From a virus, in IMG/VR virus record IMGVR_UViG_3300043427_000608, positions 1 to 34,121 of that record: a stretch of DNA of 34,121 bases; one strand, 5' to 3'. Numbering within the stretch: the first letter of the stretch is position 1; each line of letters starts with the position of its first letter. The notes beneath the pieces were generated by a model that was given only the letters and a program-made list of their open reading frames with translations, made no database searches and had not been told where the DNA came from. The translations under genes and the position numbers were made by a program. Below are positions 8,588-15,638 of the stretch, piece after piece.

Positions 8588-8994
8588 GCTTTTTCCTTGG
8601 TTATTGGCCCACCAGACTTCCAGGCATCACAGGTGCGGGCCGCTGCACAGGTGAATTGAAACAAATCACAGTATCCCAGGTTAGCCGCCTTGACAAAGTT
8701 CTCGTCATAGGACAATTCACCCTCGTTTTCATCCTTTTCCAACCCAGATGTGATGCACTCCATCATCTTGGGCGTCTGAATGAAAGCGGCACAGTTTCCA
8801 CACACCATGCCTTTGATGGTAGATGTGGGAGCGTTATACATCTTGGCTTTTTTCAGCCAGAAAGCGTCATTTGCTTCATCAGGGTTAGGTGGGCCATAAC
8901 CAAACTCTTTGAATGCGTTATTCCTGTTTTTCAGGTTAACAGTTATATCCTGAGTGGCAATGGGGCACGATACGCCTGAGAGCAAGCCCTTCAT
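8584..8994 (-). CDS. Cys-rich protein (136 aa), possible metal or Fe-S binding
   Basis: The protein has 136 residues with nine Cys. One is near the N-terminus (SCPIAT), then VCGNCAAF, MECITSG, LGYCDLFQFTC and RTCDAW. The spacing suggests zinc or Fe-S binding; CGNCAAF plus C-terminal C.....C.....C resembles small high-potential iron-sulfur proteins, but this is only a pattern match. It also contains PNPDEANDAFW. It is coupled by ATGA to both neighbours within the late operon, so it is probably made late and may be in the virion. I do not recognise a named family. Confidence 0.65.
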   Translation of the reverse strand: MKGLLSGVSCPIATQDITVNLKNRNNAFKEFGYGPPNPDEANDAFWLKKAKMYNAPTSTIKGMVCGNCAAFIQTPKMMECITSGLEKDENEGELSYDENFVKAANLGYCDLFQFTCAAARTCDAWKSGGPITKEKA

Positions 8995-9194
8995 TTGAAC
9001 AGCCTCTCACCAACATAGGTAAGTATGCCGCCAACAGTGGAAGCGATGGTCATTCCCATCCAGAATCCACCTTTACTCTTGTTTGCCAACTCAAGCAATG
9101 ATTTCACATCTTTGCTCAAAGTATGAACTTCATTCTGGAGAGCCTCGACTTGAGCCTCCAGTTTCCCGAAATCTCTAGCGTCTATATCAGACAT
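8991..9194 (-). CDS. Coiled coil plus C-terminal membrane segment (67 aa), XhlA/holin-like layout
   Basis: I chose the start at 9194 (MSDIDARDFG), which has AAGGAAAG six bases upstream, rather than the longer frame to 9230. Residues 5-40 form a heptad-like coiled coil (LEAQVEALQNEVHTLSKDV, then KSLLELANK). Residues 43-60 are a single hydrophobic segment (GGFWMGMTIASTVGGILTYV), followed by a short basic end. That layout matches XhlA-type holin-associated proteins and small membrane-anchored phage proteins. It overlaps the upstream gene by eight bases. It is far from the main lysis cluster, so a lysis role is uncertain. Confidence 0.6.
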   Translation of the reverse strand: MSDIDARDFGKLEAQVEALQNEVHTLSKDVKSLLELANKSKGGFWMGMTIASTVGGILTYVGERLFK

Positions 9195-9402
9195 TTGCAA
9201 CTTTCCTTGGGCGACCCATGCGCCGTACAACTGGCGGTGTGAAAGCAGTATCTGTTCTCACGGCATTGGCATCATACGCATCAGGCTCTTTTTCTTGCTC
9301 GTCAATACGAACATAACCTTGATGACCCTTCATTGAGTCAATGTCATGTTGCAAGGTAAAACTAACTGTGTTACCAGACTGAAGACAGCGAAAAGTTGCC
9401 AT
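9187..9402 (-). CDS. Small protein (71 aa) with AT-hook-like C-terminus
   Basis: A 71-residue protein, MATFRCLQSGNTVSFTLQHD, then an acidic middle and a basic tail RRMGRPRKVANV. The GRPRK core resembles an AT-hook, a minor-groove DNA-binding motif. TTGGAGTTAATC precedes the ATG at 9402, giving a GGAG ribosome-binding site. It lies immediately downstream of a strong terminator and is the first of a run of small coupled genes. The family is unknown to me; DNA binding is inferred only from the tail. Confidence 0.6.
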   Translation of the reverse strand: MATFRCLQSGNTVSFTLQHDIDSMKGHQGYVRIDEQEKEPDAYDANAVRTDTAFTPPVVRRMGRPRKVANV

Positions 9403-9410
9403 TGATTAAC

Positions 9411-9440
9411 TCCAAAACAAGAAAGGGGGGCGAACCCCCC
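9411..9440 (-). terminator. Strong rho-independent terminator downstream of the 108-residue gene
   Basis: Read on the minus strand there is a perfect six-pair G:C stem (9425-9430 with 9435-9440) closed by a TTCG tetraloop, followed by TTTCTTGTTTTGG. It sits in the 43-base gap between the genes at 9446 and 9402. Together with the terminator at 9794-9824 it brackets the 108-residue gene and should lower expression of everything downstream relative to the capsid gene. Confidence 0.8.
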
Positions 9441-9445
9441 TATTC

Positions 9446-9772
9446 TCAAAGCACTGCCCGACCAATCACCAGTTGCAATGTGGTTGATGCTAAATTAACA
9501 TCACCTGCTGTTGGGTTGTAGGTAACGATAGTCACAGTGTCAGCGGCAGAGATATAGGCTCTACGAACCAATCCTGCTTCACTCACACCAACTGACATAC
9601 CAAGAACCATGTCACCCAAAGCAACGCCTGGAACAGCCACTGTGTCAGTTGCCGTAGCAGTAGTAGCGATTAAGGCGCTATCTAAAGTACAAGCCACATC
9701 CCAAGTGTCTGAAAACAGGCCACGAAATTGATCGTTACCACGGCGGGAAACGACTGCGGTTGCTGCTGCCAT
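9446..9772 (-). CDS. Small structural protein after the capsid gene (108 aa), possible decoration/head protein
   Basis: This 108-residue protein, MAAATAVVSRRGNDQFRGLF, is rich in Ala, Thr and Val (TATATDTVAVPGVALGDMVL), consistent with a compact beta-rich head protein. AGGAGAAATCAAA lies just upstream of the ATG, a good ribosome-binding site. It lies one gene downstream of the major capsid protein and is flanked on both sides by strong terminators, a layout often seen for highly expressed head or decoration proteins. I infer a head-associated structural protein; no named family is recognised. Confidence 0.65.
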   Translation of the reverse strand: MAAATAVVSRRGNDQFRGLFSDTWDVACTLDSALIATTATATDTVAVPGVALGDMVLGMSVGVSEAGLVRRAYISAADTVTIVTYNPTAGDVNLASTTLQLVIGRAVL

Positions 9773-9793
9773 TTTGATTTCTCCTAATAGGTT

Positions 9794-9824
9794 AAAAAAG
9801 TCCCCCCACCACTAGGGCAGGGGG
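9794..9824 (-). terminator. Rho-independent terminator after the major capsid gene
   Basis: On the minus strand CCCCCTGCC pairs with GGTGGGGGG (9816-9824 with 9802-9810), nine pairs including two wobbles, with a five-base loop. It is followed by ACTTTTTT. It lies between the capsid stop and the ribosome-binding site of the next gene. It probably works partially, so that the capsid mRNA is most abundant while some read-through feeds the rest of the operon. Confidence 0.75.
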
Positions 9825-9835
9825 CGCAACTGCAA

Positions 9836-10813
9836 TTAGGAAGGCACAACCAAAGCGAACATGGATGCGGCATTCGGGTCAGTGCCAGTGGTAGAAGTGC
9901 GGAGAGCCTTCACACCATAGAGCGTGTCCGAAGTGAACAGCGTACCCAAGTACTCTTGTTTGTACTGAGTTTGTGAACGGATGCCCACTTGCTCAACCAA
10001 AACCATAGAGTCTTTGTGACCCATCAAGCAAACGCGAGCGATTGCAGTACCAGATGCGGGGAAAGTCGCAGTGGCAGATGCAGAGTCAGCGTTGCTGGAA
10101 GTGAACACAGGGATGCCGTACAGGTTGCCGATTTCACCATTGCGGATGGTGTTGCCATCACCCACAAAGGCTTGCTCAGTGTAACGAGCCAAACCCATCA
10201 GCGTGTTACGGCTAGACGGGGGGATGATGAAGAAGCGACCATCCATAGGAGTGTCGTTGTCATCCAAACGCTGAATGGTGCGGCGAATAGCGGCATCAGT
10301 CAGAGCAGAGGCGTTACCAGTGTTGGTGTTAGCCGTGTAGTCGAAGGCAGTCGTGCCATCGCCACCGATGTAGCCACCAGCGTAACGAGCGTTGTCAGCA
10401 GTACCACCGTTGGCAGAACGACCCAACTGGATCAAGTCGGTATCGACTTGTTTAGCCAGGGCATAACCAGCATCATTGGTATAGAACTGACGCAAGCTGT
10501 TCAGGGCTTGAGCCTCAACGATGTCTTCAATCAAGCGGCTATATTCATAGTGCTTGTTGATCGACACTTGAACTTCAGTCTCAGTGGCTGCAATCAGCGT
10601 CACTGCGGTAGAAGCGGCCTTGGCAGAAGCAGAACCACGATAAGGTGCAGGAATGTGAACAGTGTCACCTTTCTTGCCCTTGAAGTTCATCTTCATAACC
10701 AAATTTGCCAGCACCAAGTTTTTCTTGTATGCGGCAACAATTTCATCACTCCAAATTTCAGGAATGAACGTTGCGGCGGTAGTCGTAGTTACCGCAGGGG
10801 TAGGAAATGCCAT
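9836..10813 (-). CDS. Major capsid protein
   Basis: The protein has 325 residues and begins MAFPTPAVTTTTAATFIPEI. It carries an N-terminal SDEIVAAYKKNLVLANLVM segment, then VHIPAPYRG, IEDIVEAQ and DTDLIQL, a pattern I associate with P22-type or related HK97-fold coat proteins. The C-terminal half has IPVFTSSN and YGVKALR, typical of the domain that packs between subunits. AAGGAGAAACATC lies upstream, a strong ribosome-binding site. The scaffold-like gene lies just upstream and a terminator follows, both usual for the coat gene. The exact coat family is from memory. Confidence 0.85.
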   Translation of the reverse strand: MAFPTPAVTTTTAATFIPEIWSDEIVAAYKKNLVLANLVMKMNFKGKKGDTVHIPAPYRGSASAKAASTAVTLIAATETEVQVSINKHYEYSRLIEDIVEAQALNSLRQFYTNDAGYALAKQVDTDLIQLGRSANGGTADNARYAGGYIGGDGTTAFDYTANTNTGNASALTDAAIRRTIQRLDDNDTPMDGRFFIIPPSSRNTLMGLARYTEQAFVGDGNTIRNGEIGNLYGIPVFTSSNADSASATATFPASGTAIARVCLMGHKDSMVLVEQVGIRSQTQYKQEYLGTLFTSDTLYGVKALRTSTTGTDPNAASMFALVVPS

Positions 10814-10842
10814 GATGTTTCTCCTTAGAAACGAAAGTTAAG

Positions 10843-11601
10843 TTACTTGACCCGACCTTCAGAATACGCAGCAAGAATTTCATCATTCAGTGCCTCGTAT
10901 CGAGCTGGATCGGTCATCTTCAGCCGAATCAGGTCAGCCCGTCTGTATACCCTCTTTGAACTCTCACCAGTTCCACCAACATCCACTTGTGCGGCCTTCA
11001 TGTTCTGCTTCCTGGCGGTTTCACCCGCTTGCTCAGTCTGCTTTGACTTGACACCACGCAACTGCTTGTAAGTAGACAGCAACTCATTAGCACTATCAAA
11101 ATCAAACTCACCATCTGCTTTTGCATACAGACCAAGGCGAACAGGCGAGGATTTCACCCAATTCACAAAGTCCTGATCTTGAGCAATCTGAGTGTAGTCA
11201 GGATGCTCTTGCACTAACTTCTGCTGAATCTGCATCCTCTTGAACTCAACACCTGCTTGACGGGCGGCGAGAACATCAGGATGGTTATCAATAGTCTTTT
11301 GAACTGCCTTCTGTGGATTCTCAAAGAAATCTACTTCTGGCTCTTCCTCTTTAATAGTCTGTTGCTTTGAACTGAGGTTCTGCTTAATGAGTTCATCAGC
11401 AAGTTTCCTTACCTCTCCCACTTCTTGCGCTTGCTTGCCAATTAACTTTTCAGCTTCTTGGTGCATCCGAACAATATCTTCCAGACTTTTGTCCCTGTAT
11501 TTATCAGGGAGTCCAGGCGCTGTTGGCGCAATGGTGTTAGATAGCTTGGATTCTTCAGCTTCTAACTCACTTTTCATCTCAGGTTCGTTATCAATCAACA
11601 T
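10843..11601 (-). CDS. Scaffolding protein
   Basis: This 252-residue protein is highly charged and almost entirely helical: acidic at the N-terminus (DNEPEMKSELEAEESKLS), with coiled-coil segments (MHQEAEKLIGKQAQEVGEVR) in the middle and a basic C-terminal region (KRVYRRADLIRLKM). Its position immediately upstream of the coat gene and its composition are those of phage scaffolds, which guide procapsid assembly and then leave. AAAAGGGAAAAT precedes the ATG. There is no protease motif, so prohead cleavage is not suggested. High confidence in the class, none in an exact family. Confidence 0.8.
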   Translation of the reverse strand: MLIDNEPEMKSELEAEESKLSNTIAPTAPGLPDKYRDKSLEDIVRMHQEAEKLIGKQAQEVGEVRKLADELIKQNLSSKQQTIKEEEPEVDFFENPQKAVQKTIDNHPDVLAARQAGVEFKRMQIQQKLVQEHPDYTQIAQDQDFVNWVKSSPVRLGLYAKADGEFDFDSANELLSTYKQLRGVKSKQTEQAGETARKQNMKAAQVDVGGTGESSKRVYRRADLIRLKMTDPARYEALNDEILAAYSEGRVK

Positions 11602-11655
11602 ATTTTCCCTTTTCCTGCCGTTTCGGTTGTAGGAGAATCAACTCGACATTTCTGT

Positions 11656-11883
11656 TTAAGAGTTGGCTTTGCGTTCAGATTTTAGCTTATCAAGGTGACT
11701 TTTCTCGAACTTCCCATGCGCTGATGGAAAAGAACCAGACCACCCCTCCAACCTAAATGCTGGCGCACTAAGAATGCGATTGGCTGTTTCACCGCATTCA
11801 CACCTAAAACTCTGAGCCTCATAAACACAGAGTCTTTCGGTTTTATGCCCGTTTGCACAGGCAAATTCAAACATTCTTTTCAT
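11656..11883 (-). CDS. Small zinc-ribbon-like protein (75 aa), FmdB-like
   Basis: A 75-residue protein with two Cys pairs and a His in a ribbon layout: FACANGHKTERLCV, then FRCECGETANRIL. The N-terminal FEFACANGHKTER and CECGE resemble small FmdB-type zinc ribbons that occur in phages. The C-terminal half is basic and lacks Cys. It overlaps the upstream gene by 17 bases and lies just upstream of the scaffold gene. I infer a zinc-binding accessory protein; its role in the late operon is unknown. Confidence 0.65.
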   Translation of the reverse strand: MKRMFEFACANGHKTERLCVYEAQSFRCECGETANRILSAPAFRLEGWSGSFPSAHGKFEKSHLDKLKSERKANS

Positions 11884-12109
11884 TTAGTTCCTCATATGCT
11901 CTCTCGCTGACCTGTCGCAAGGTTTTCAGCCAAGTAAGTATAGAAAGTTCACCTTTTTTGAATTGTAGGCTTTGTTCATCAGGAATCACAGATATATTAT
12001 TTAAGGATGCAATCATGGAGTCAATATCCTCCACCAAGTCTTTCCACCCATCACTTCCCATCATAGAGAAGCGATCTTCATAATATTTCTGTAGTTCAGG
12101 ACTCACCAA
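11867..12109 (-). CDS. Small helical acidic protein (80 aa), unknown
   Basis: An 80-residue protein, MVSPELQKYYEDRFSMMGSD, with acidic helical segments (GWKDLVEDIDSMIASLNN) and a Lys/Glu C-terminus. It overlaps the upstream gene by seven bases and the downstream zinc-ribbon gene by 17, so coupling is likely. Small proteins of this kind occur between the portal and scaffold genes in many podoviruses without assigned function. No motif, signal peptide or membrane segment is visible. Confidence 0.65.
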   Translation of the reverse strand: MVSPELQKYYEDRFSMMGSDGWKDLVEDIDSMIASLNNISVIPDEQSLQFKKGELSILTWLKTLRQVSERAYEELNEKNV

Positions 12110-12393
12110 GGCACTCCAGTCGCTTTAACAGGGTTCTTTTGCAATTCAATCTGAGCCTCTAAGGAAGCCTCTACAGCCGCTTTATCCACACCGTTGGCCC
12201 AAATCCATCCTAAGACAGTTTCCTTTGTCAAAGATGCGTATGGAATGGTTGCAGTGCCTTCACTCCATGAGCAAGTGCTATACACAGATGCAGAGTAATT
12301 GCCATCTGTTGCATTGCACTGCCAATGAGCAACTGTCACAAAACCTGTTGCAGATTGTCTTTCAAGAGTACTAACATTCCATTGTGTGTTCAT
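12103..12393 (-). CDS. Small protein (96 aa), unknown beta-rich
   Basis: I chose the start at 12393 (MNTQWNVSTLERQSATGFVT) because AAAGGAGAAATC lies directly upstream; a longer frame to 12471 runs into the HNH gene. The protein is Trp/Thr/Ser-rich with strand-like alternation (VAHWQCNATDGNYSASVYST), and its C-terminus is helical (DKAAVEASLEAQIELQ). I recall similar DUF7936-type proteins near phage tail fibres, but the name is uncertain. It lies just after an HNH gene that seems to have been inserted between it and the S74 fibre. Confidence 0.65.
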   Translation of the reverse strand: MNTQWNVSTLERQSATGFVTVAHWQCNATDGNYSASVYSTCSWSEGTATIPYASLTKETVLGWIWANGVDKAAVEASLEAQIELQKNPVKATGVPW

Positions 12394-12403
12394 GATTTCT
12401 CCT

Positions 12404-12892
12404 TTAAATTCTAGCGTGTGTTCCGTGATACAAAATTCTTGCTTCATCTGCGACCAAACAAGCAAGCTCAATATCCGTAAAAGTTCCTAAGTGCATTACT
12501 TTTTTATTTATCTGAACTTTTGCCAACCATTTTTTTTCTCTTTTTAACCATATAACACCTTTGTGCCCAGAGGTATTATGCGATGGAATTTTAGAATTAC
12601 ACGCATTCAGTGATTTATTAGACTTTCTTAAATTTTCAATCTTATTATTTTCTGAATTGCCATCAATATGGTCAATGAGTTTTGGTACATAACCATATTG
12701 CATCAAAAAAATAATTTGATGCGTATAATAAAACTTGTTGTTTAAGCTAAGTTTTTTGTATCCATGCCCAGTATTTGCGCCAGCTTCGGAATTTGTTTTA
12801 AATTTCCTACTACCTTTTGGGCACTGTTTCCAATGCAACACACCATCCCTGTATTCAAACAAGCGGTGTGCTTCTTCTTGGGTCAGGGACAT
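12404..12892 (-). CDS. HNH homing endonuclease with AP2-like DNA-binding domain (162 aa)
   Basis: This 162-residue protein carries an HNH core (LIDHIDGNSENNKIENLR, then KSLNACN) at about residues 90-117. It is followed by an AP2/ERF-like DNA-binding segment (GHKGVIWLKREKKWLAKVQI, then HLGTF). That domain pair is typical of free-standing phage homing endonucleases, which nick DNA next to their own insertion site. The gene is visibly more A+T-rich than its neighbours. It sits between the S74 fibre and the next gene, each retaining its own ribosome-binding site, consistent with late insertion. Two other HNH genes are at 17699 and 32460. Confidence 0.85.
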   Translation of the reverse strand: MSLTQEEAHRLFEYRDGVLHWKQCPKGSRKFKTNSEAGANTGHGYKKLSLNNKFYYTHQIIFLMQYGYVPKLIDHIDGNSENNKIENLRKSNKSLNACNSKIPSHNTSGHKGVIWLKREKKWLAKVQINKKVMHLGTFTDIELACLVADEARILYHGTHARI

Positions 12893-12910
12893 GGTTTACT
12901 CCTTTAAGGT

Positions 12911-14251
12911 TTATGGGTGTGATGCTTTGTAGGCATCAAATTCTGCTTTGAGTTCTTGGATTGCTTTGACCAATGTGGGTATCAAGTTAGCATTGATTGC
13001 TTTATATGGTTCTTCACCTTCTGGTGGCGTATCAAGCCATTCTTGAATCATGTCGGGGAATACAGTCTGAAATTCTTGAGCGATAAAACCCCGAGCATTT
13101 TTAATGTCTTGTCCTTTGCCTTCTTTCCAATCAAATTTGCGCGGTTGAAGTGCCATTACTTTTTCTAAACCATCATCCAAATCACGAATGTTTTCTTTCA
13201 GGCGTTGGTCAGAAATAGCTGTGATAGTTGTGTTTGTTGCATTTATGTTGCCAGCATAAGTAACATAAAATCTGTATGCGCTTGCTGTTGTGTTGTAAAA
13301 AGCAATCCCCGCCGCTGTTGAAACAGTACCTGCACCGGCAATGTAAGCCGCTGGAGAATTTGTTCCAGCACCCGCAGGTGTGAGTGAAATACCGTTGGAT
13401 GTTCCGCTTTGTGAAGTCTGCCCCACCATCAAGTTACCGCTGGAGTCGATACGGGCACGCTCTGTCGTACCATCACCCTCAACAAAAGTCAGTGTTCCCG
13501 CTGTTGTAGAGTTACTTGCGCCATACATAATTTGGCAAGTGCCAGAAGGGTCGGCACTTGTACCAGAGATTAAACTTAGTGTGGCGTTTCTTCCATTTAC
13601 ACTATCGTTTGCATTGATTGTTAATTTTGGGTTTACACCAACAATTTCTAATCTAGAGCTTGGACTTGTAGTCCCAACACCCAAGTTACCGCTGGCATCA
13701 AGGGTCATTGCTTGGGTGAAGGTGAGCACATTTCCTGCTGTGCCGGATGGGGCGTTAAACCAAGCATGAGCGCCTTGCTGTTGGTCATAGCGTGAAGCGG
13801 CTTCTGTTGTTTTGTATATGTAAGTTGAGCCGTTGTAATAACTGTTTTGGAAGAATCGTATATTGTTTGTACTGCTACACGCAATCGCCCCACCTTGGTT
13901 TTCAAAGACGTTTGTAAAAGTCGCCCAACCACTAGTAGGCGAAACACCCAATCCCAAATTATTACTAGAGTTAAAAACCAACGCACTACCCGTAGTCAGC
14001 ACCTTGGAGCCATTGAGATAGGCCACGCCATTGGCTGTGCCATCAGAGATAGTTGGGCTTGATACGCTAGGTGTAGTCAGCGTCTTATTGGTCAGCGTAT
14101 CAGTCGTTGCCTTACCAACCAAAGTGTCGGTAGCCGCAGGAAGTGTCAAAGTGGTAGTACCAGCTACCGCAGTTGCTTGCAGTGTCGTAGTTCCTGAAGT
14201 TGAACCAGAAATATCAATTGCGTTTGGTTTTAGCGTTACTGTGGTTGCCAT
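12911..14251 (-). CDS. Tail fibre with C-terminal S74 intramolecular chaperone (446 aa)
   Basis: The N-terminal part is Thr/Ala/Gly-rich with beta repeats (GTTTLQATAVAGTTTLTLPA), typical of fibre shafts. The last 100 residues form an S74-type intramolecular chaperone: SDQRLKENIRDLDDGLEKV at about 347-365, with Ser347 and Lys352 as the expected autocleavage dyad, then RKFDWK and ARGFIAQE. Such domains trimerise the fibre and then cut themselves off. It lies next to the collagen-like fibre. TAAAGGAAAGTAAATC upstream of the ATG is a good ribosome-binding site. It most likely helps host recognition. Confidence 0.85.
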   Translation of the reverse strand: MATTVTLKPNAIDISGSTSGTTTLQATAVAGTTTLTLPAATDTLVGKATTDTLTNKTLTTPSVSSPTISDGTANGVAYLNGSKVLTTGSALVFNSSNNLGLGVSPTSGWATFTNVFENQGGAIACSSTNNIRFFQNSYYNGSTYIYKTTEAASRYDQQQGAHAWFNAPSGTAGNVLTFTQAMTLDASGNLGVGTTSPSSRLEIVGVNPKLTINANDSVNGRNATLSLISGTSADPSGTCQIMYGASNSTTAGTLTFVEGDGTTERARIDSSGNLMVGQTSQSGTSNGISLTPAGAGTNSPAAYIAGAGTVSTAAGIAFYNTTASAYRFYVTYAGNINATNTTITAISDQRLKENIRDLDDGLEKVMALQPRKFDWKEGKGQDIKNARGFIAQEFQTVFPDMIQEWLDTPPEGEEPYKAINANLIPTLVKAIQELKAEFDAYKASHP

Positions 14252-14264
14252 GATTTACTTTCCT

Positions 14265-15638
14265 TTAAGGTGTTCCATTTGCAACTATGTTAGTTACAGA
14301 TGTAATGACTCCAGTTGAAGACATTGATGCAATTGTCGTTGCACCATACTTGAACAACAACTTTCCACCACTTTCTTCAATCGTGAAGTTTGTAGTCAAG
14401 AGTTTAGGGGTAGATGCCGCAGTTCCAGTAGTATTCTGGTTGAATGTCGGAAATGAAGTCAAAGATGCCGCTGATCCCGTGGGAGCCAACACATCAGTAC
14501 CAATCACCAATCCAAGATTCGTCCTAGCATCAGATGTAGTAGTTGCACCTGTACCACCATTTAAAACCGCAACAGTACCCGTCACATTAGATGCTGTGCC
14601 AGTTGTGTTTTGGTTAAAAGTAGGAAATGAGGTCAGGCTTGCAGCCGAGCCACTTGGAGACAGAACATCAGTCCCAATGACCAAACCCAGATTGGTTCTG
14701 GCATCACCAGCAGTAGATGCGCCCGTACCACCATCAGCAACTGCCAAATCTGTGATACCTGTGATTGAGCCACCAGTGATAGAGACATTGCTTGATGCTT
14801 GAGTAGCAATTGTTCCTAAACCACCAATGTCAGCAGTGGTCAGAGTAATAGCGCCAGTTCGCCCTGCAACTGAAATAACCAAGTTGGTCTGGTCAATCTT
14901 TTGCCAAGCAGTGCCGTTGTAGATTGCCCAATCTCCTGTCACCCAATCAGTGATGCCATTGAGGTTGGTTGAGCCAGAAACGCTGACTACATAGTAATAG
15001 TTGCTTGTGCCTGAACTTGATGTAAGCGTAGGCGTGTTTGTGGATGCGTTCCAGGTTCCCTGATAGCTTAAACCACCGCTGATAGCACTGATTTGAGCCT
15101 GTAGGCTTGCTAGAGTATCAAGTACATACTGAGAAGTACCGCCACCATTAGTAATGACTTTGATGCGTTCAGCAATATCAAAAGGAACAACCTCACCAGC
15201 ATTAATCTCACGACCATCATCAAGAGTGATGACAAGGCTACCATCAAAATCAATGCGAGCAGCGGAAACACCAATACCATTGTCGCCATCAACTCCATCA
15301 CGCCCAGGAAGGCCATCTCTACCTGTTGCGCCTGTTGCTCCTGCTGGCCCTTGCTTGCCATCTCGTCCATCTTTGCCATCTTTGCCATCCTGTCCATCTT
15401 GCACAGAGGCAACTTTGCTCTGAATCTCGCCATTCAACTGAGCAAACTTTTGCTCCATGTCTGACTTGATCTTTTTCAAGCCTTGGATAACAAGTTCAGC
15501 CCCCTTGCCAATAGACTCGCTCTTGGCCTTGGCAATCTTCTCTGCGGCAGACTGTTGCAAAGCAGTAATGATTTCCATCTGCTGTTCAGCAGAGATTCCA
15601 TCAATTCCTAGCTTACGCTCAAGATCGGCAATATCCAT
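14265..15638 (-). CDS. Collagen-like tail fibre (457 aa)
   Basis: Residues 1-80 form a helical coiled coil. Residues about 82-121 are 14 uninterrupted G-X-Y triplets (DGKDGKDGRDGKQGPAGATG), a collagen-like triple helix. The middle is beta-rich. Two tandem units of about 58 and 47 residues follow, each with GGTGA..T..DARTNLGL and ASLTSFPTFNQNTTGTA. The C-terminal 40 residues match the small fibre-like protein at 4691-4963. The ATG overlaps the portal stop (TAATG), so it is coupled to the portal. I infer a trimeric side fibre or spike-anchoring rod. Confidence 0.85.
   Translation of the reverse strand: MDIADLERKLGIDGISAEQQMEIITALQQSAAEKIAKAKSESIGKGAELVIQGLKKIKSDMEQKFAQLNGEIQSKVASVQDGQDGKDGKDGRDGKQGPAGATGATGRDGLPGRDGVDGDNGIGVSAARIDFDGSLVITLDDGREINAGEVVPFDIAERIKVITNGGGTSQYVLDTLASLQAQISAISGGLSYQGTWNASTNTPTLTSSSGTSNYYYVVSVSGSTNLNGITDWVTGDWAIYNGTAWQKIDQTNLVISVAGRTGAITLTTADIGGLGTIATQASSNVSITGGSITGITDLAVADGGTGASTAGDARTNLGLVIGTDVLSPSGSAASLTSFPTFNQNTTGTASNVTGTVAVLNGGTGATTTSDARTNLGLVIGTDVLAPTGSAASLTSFPTFNQNTTGTAASTPKLLTTNFTIEESGGKLLFKYGATTIASMSSTGVITSVTNIVANGTP
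14418..14732 (-). repeat. Tandem fibre repeat (two units)
   Basis: Unit 1 covers 14559-14732 and unit 2 covers 14418-14558 within the collagen-like fibre gene. At the protein level they share GGTGA..T.(G/S)DARTNLGLVI and the GSAASLTSFPTFNQNTTGTA stretch. At DNA level they have diverged at many third positions, so the duplication is old and kept for the protein. Such repeats often vary in number between related fibres. Confidence 0.75.

Noticed and set aside
9989-10828. A 279-codon plus-strand frame opposite the capsid gene
   Set aside because: It mirrors the codon structure of the capsid gene, has no ribosome-binding site, lies in a minus-strand operon and its protein looks like an antisense shadow.
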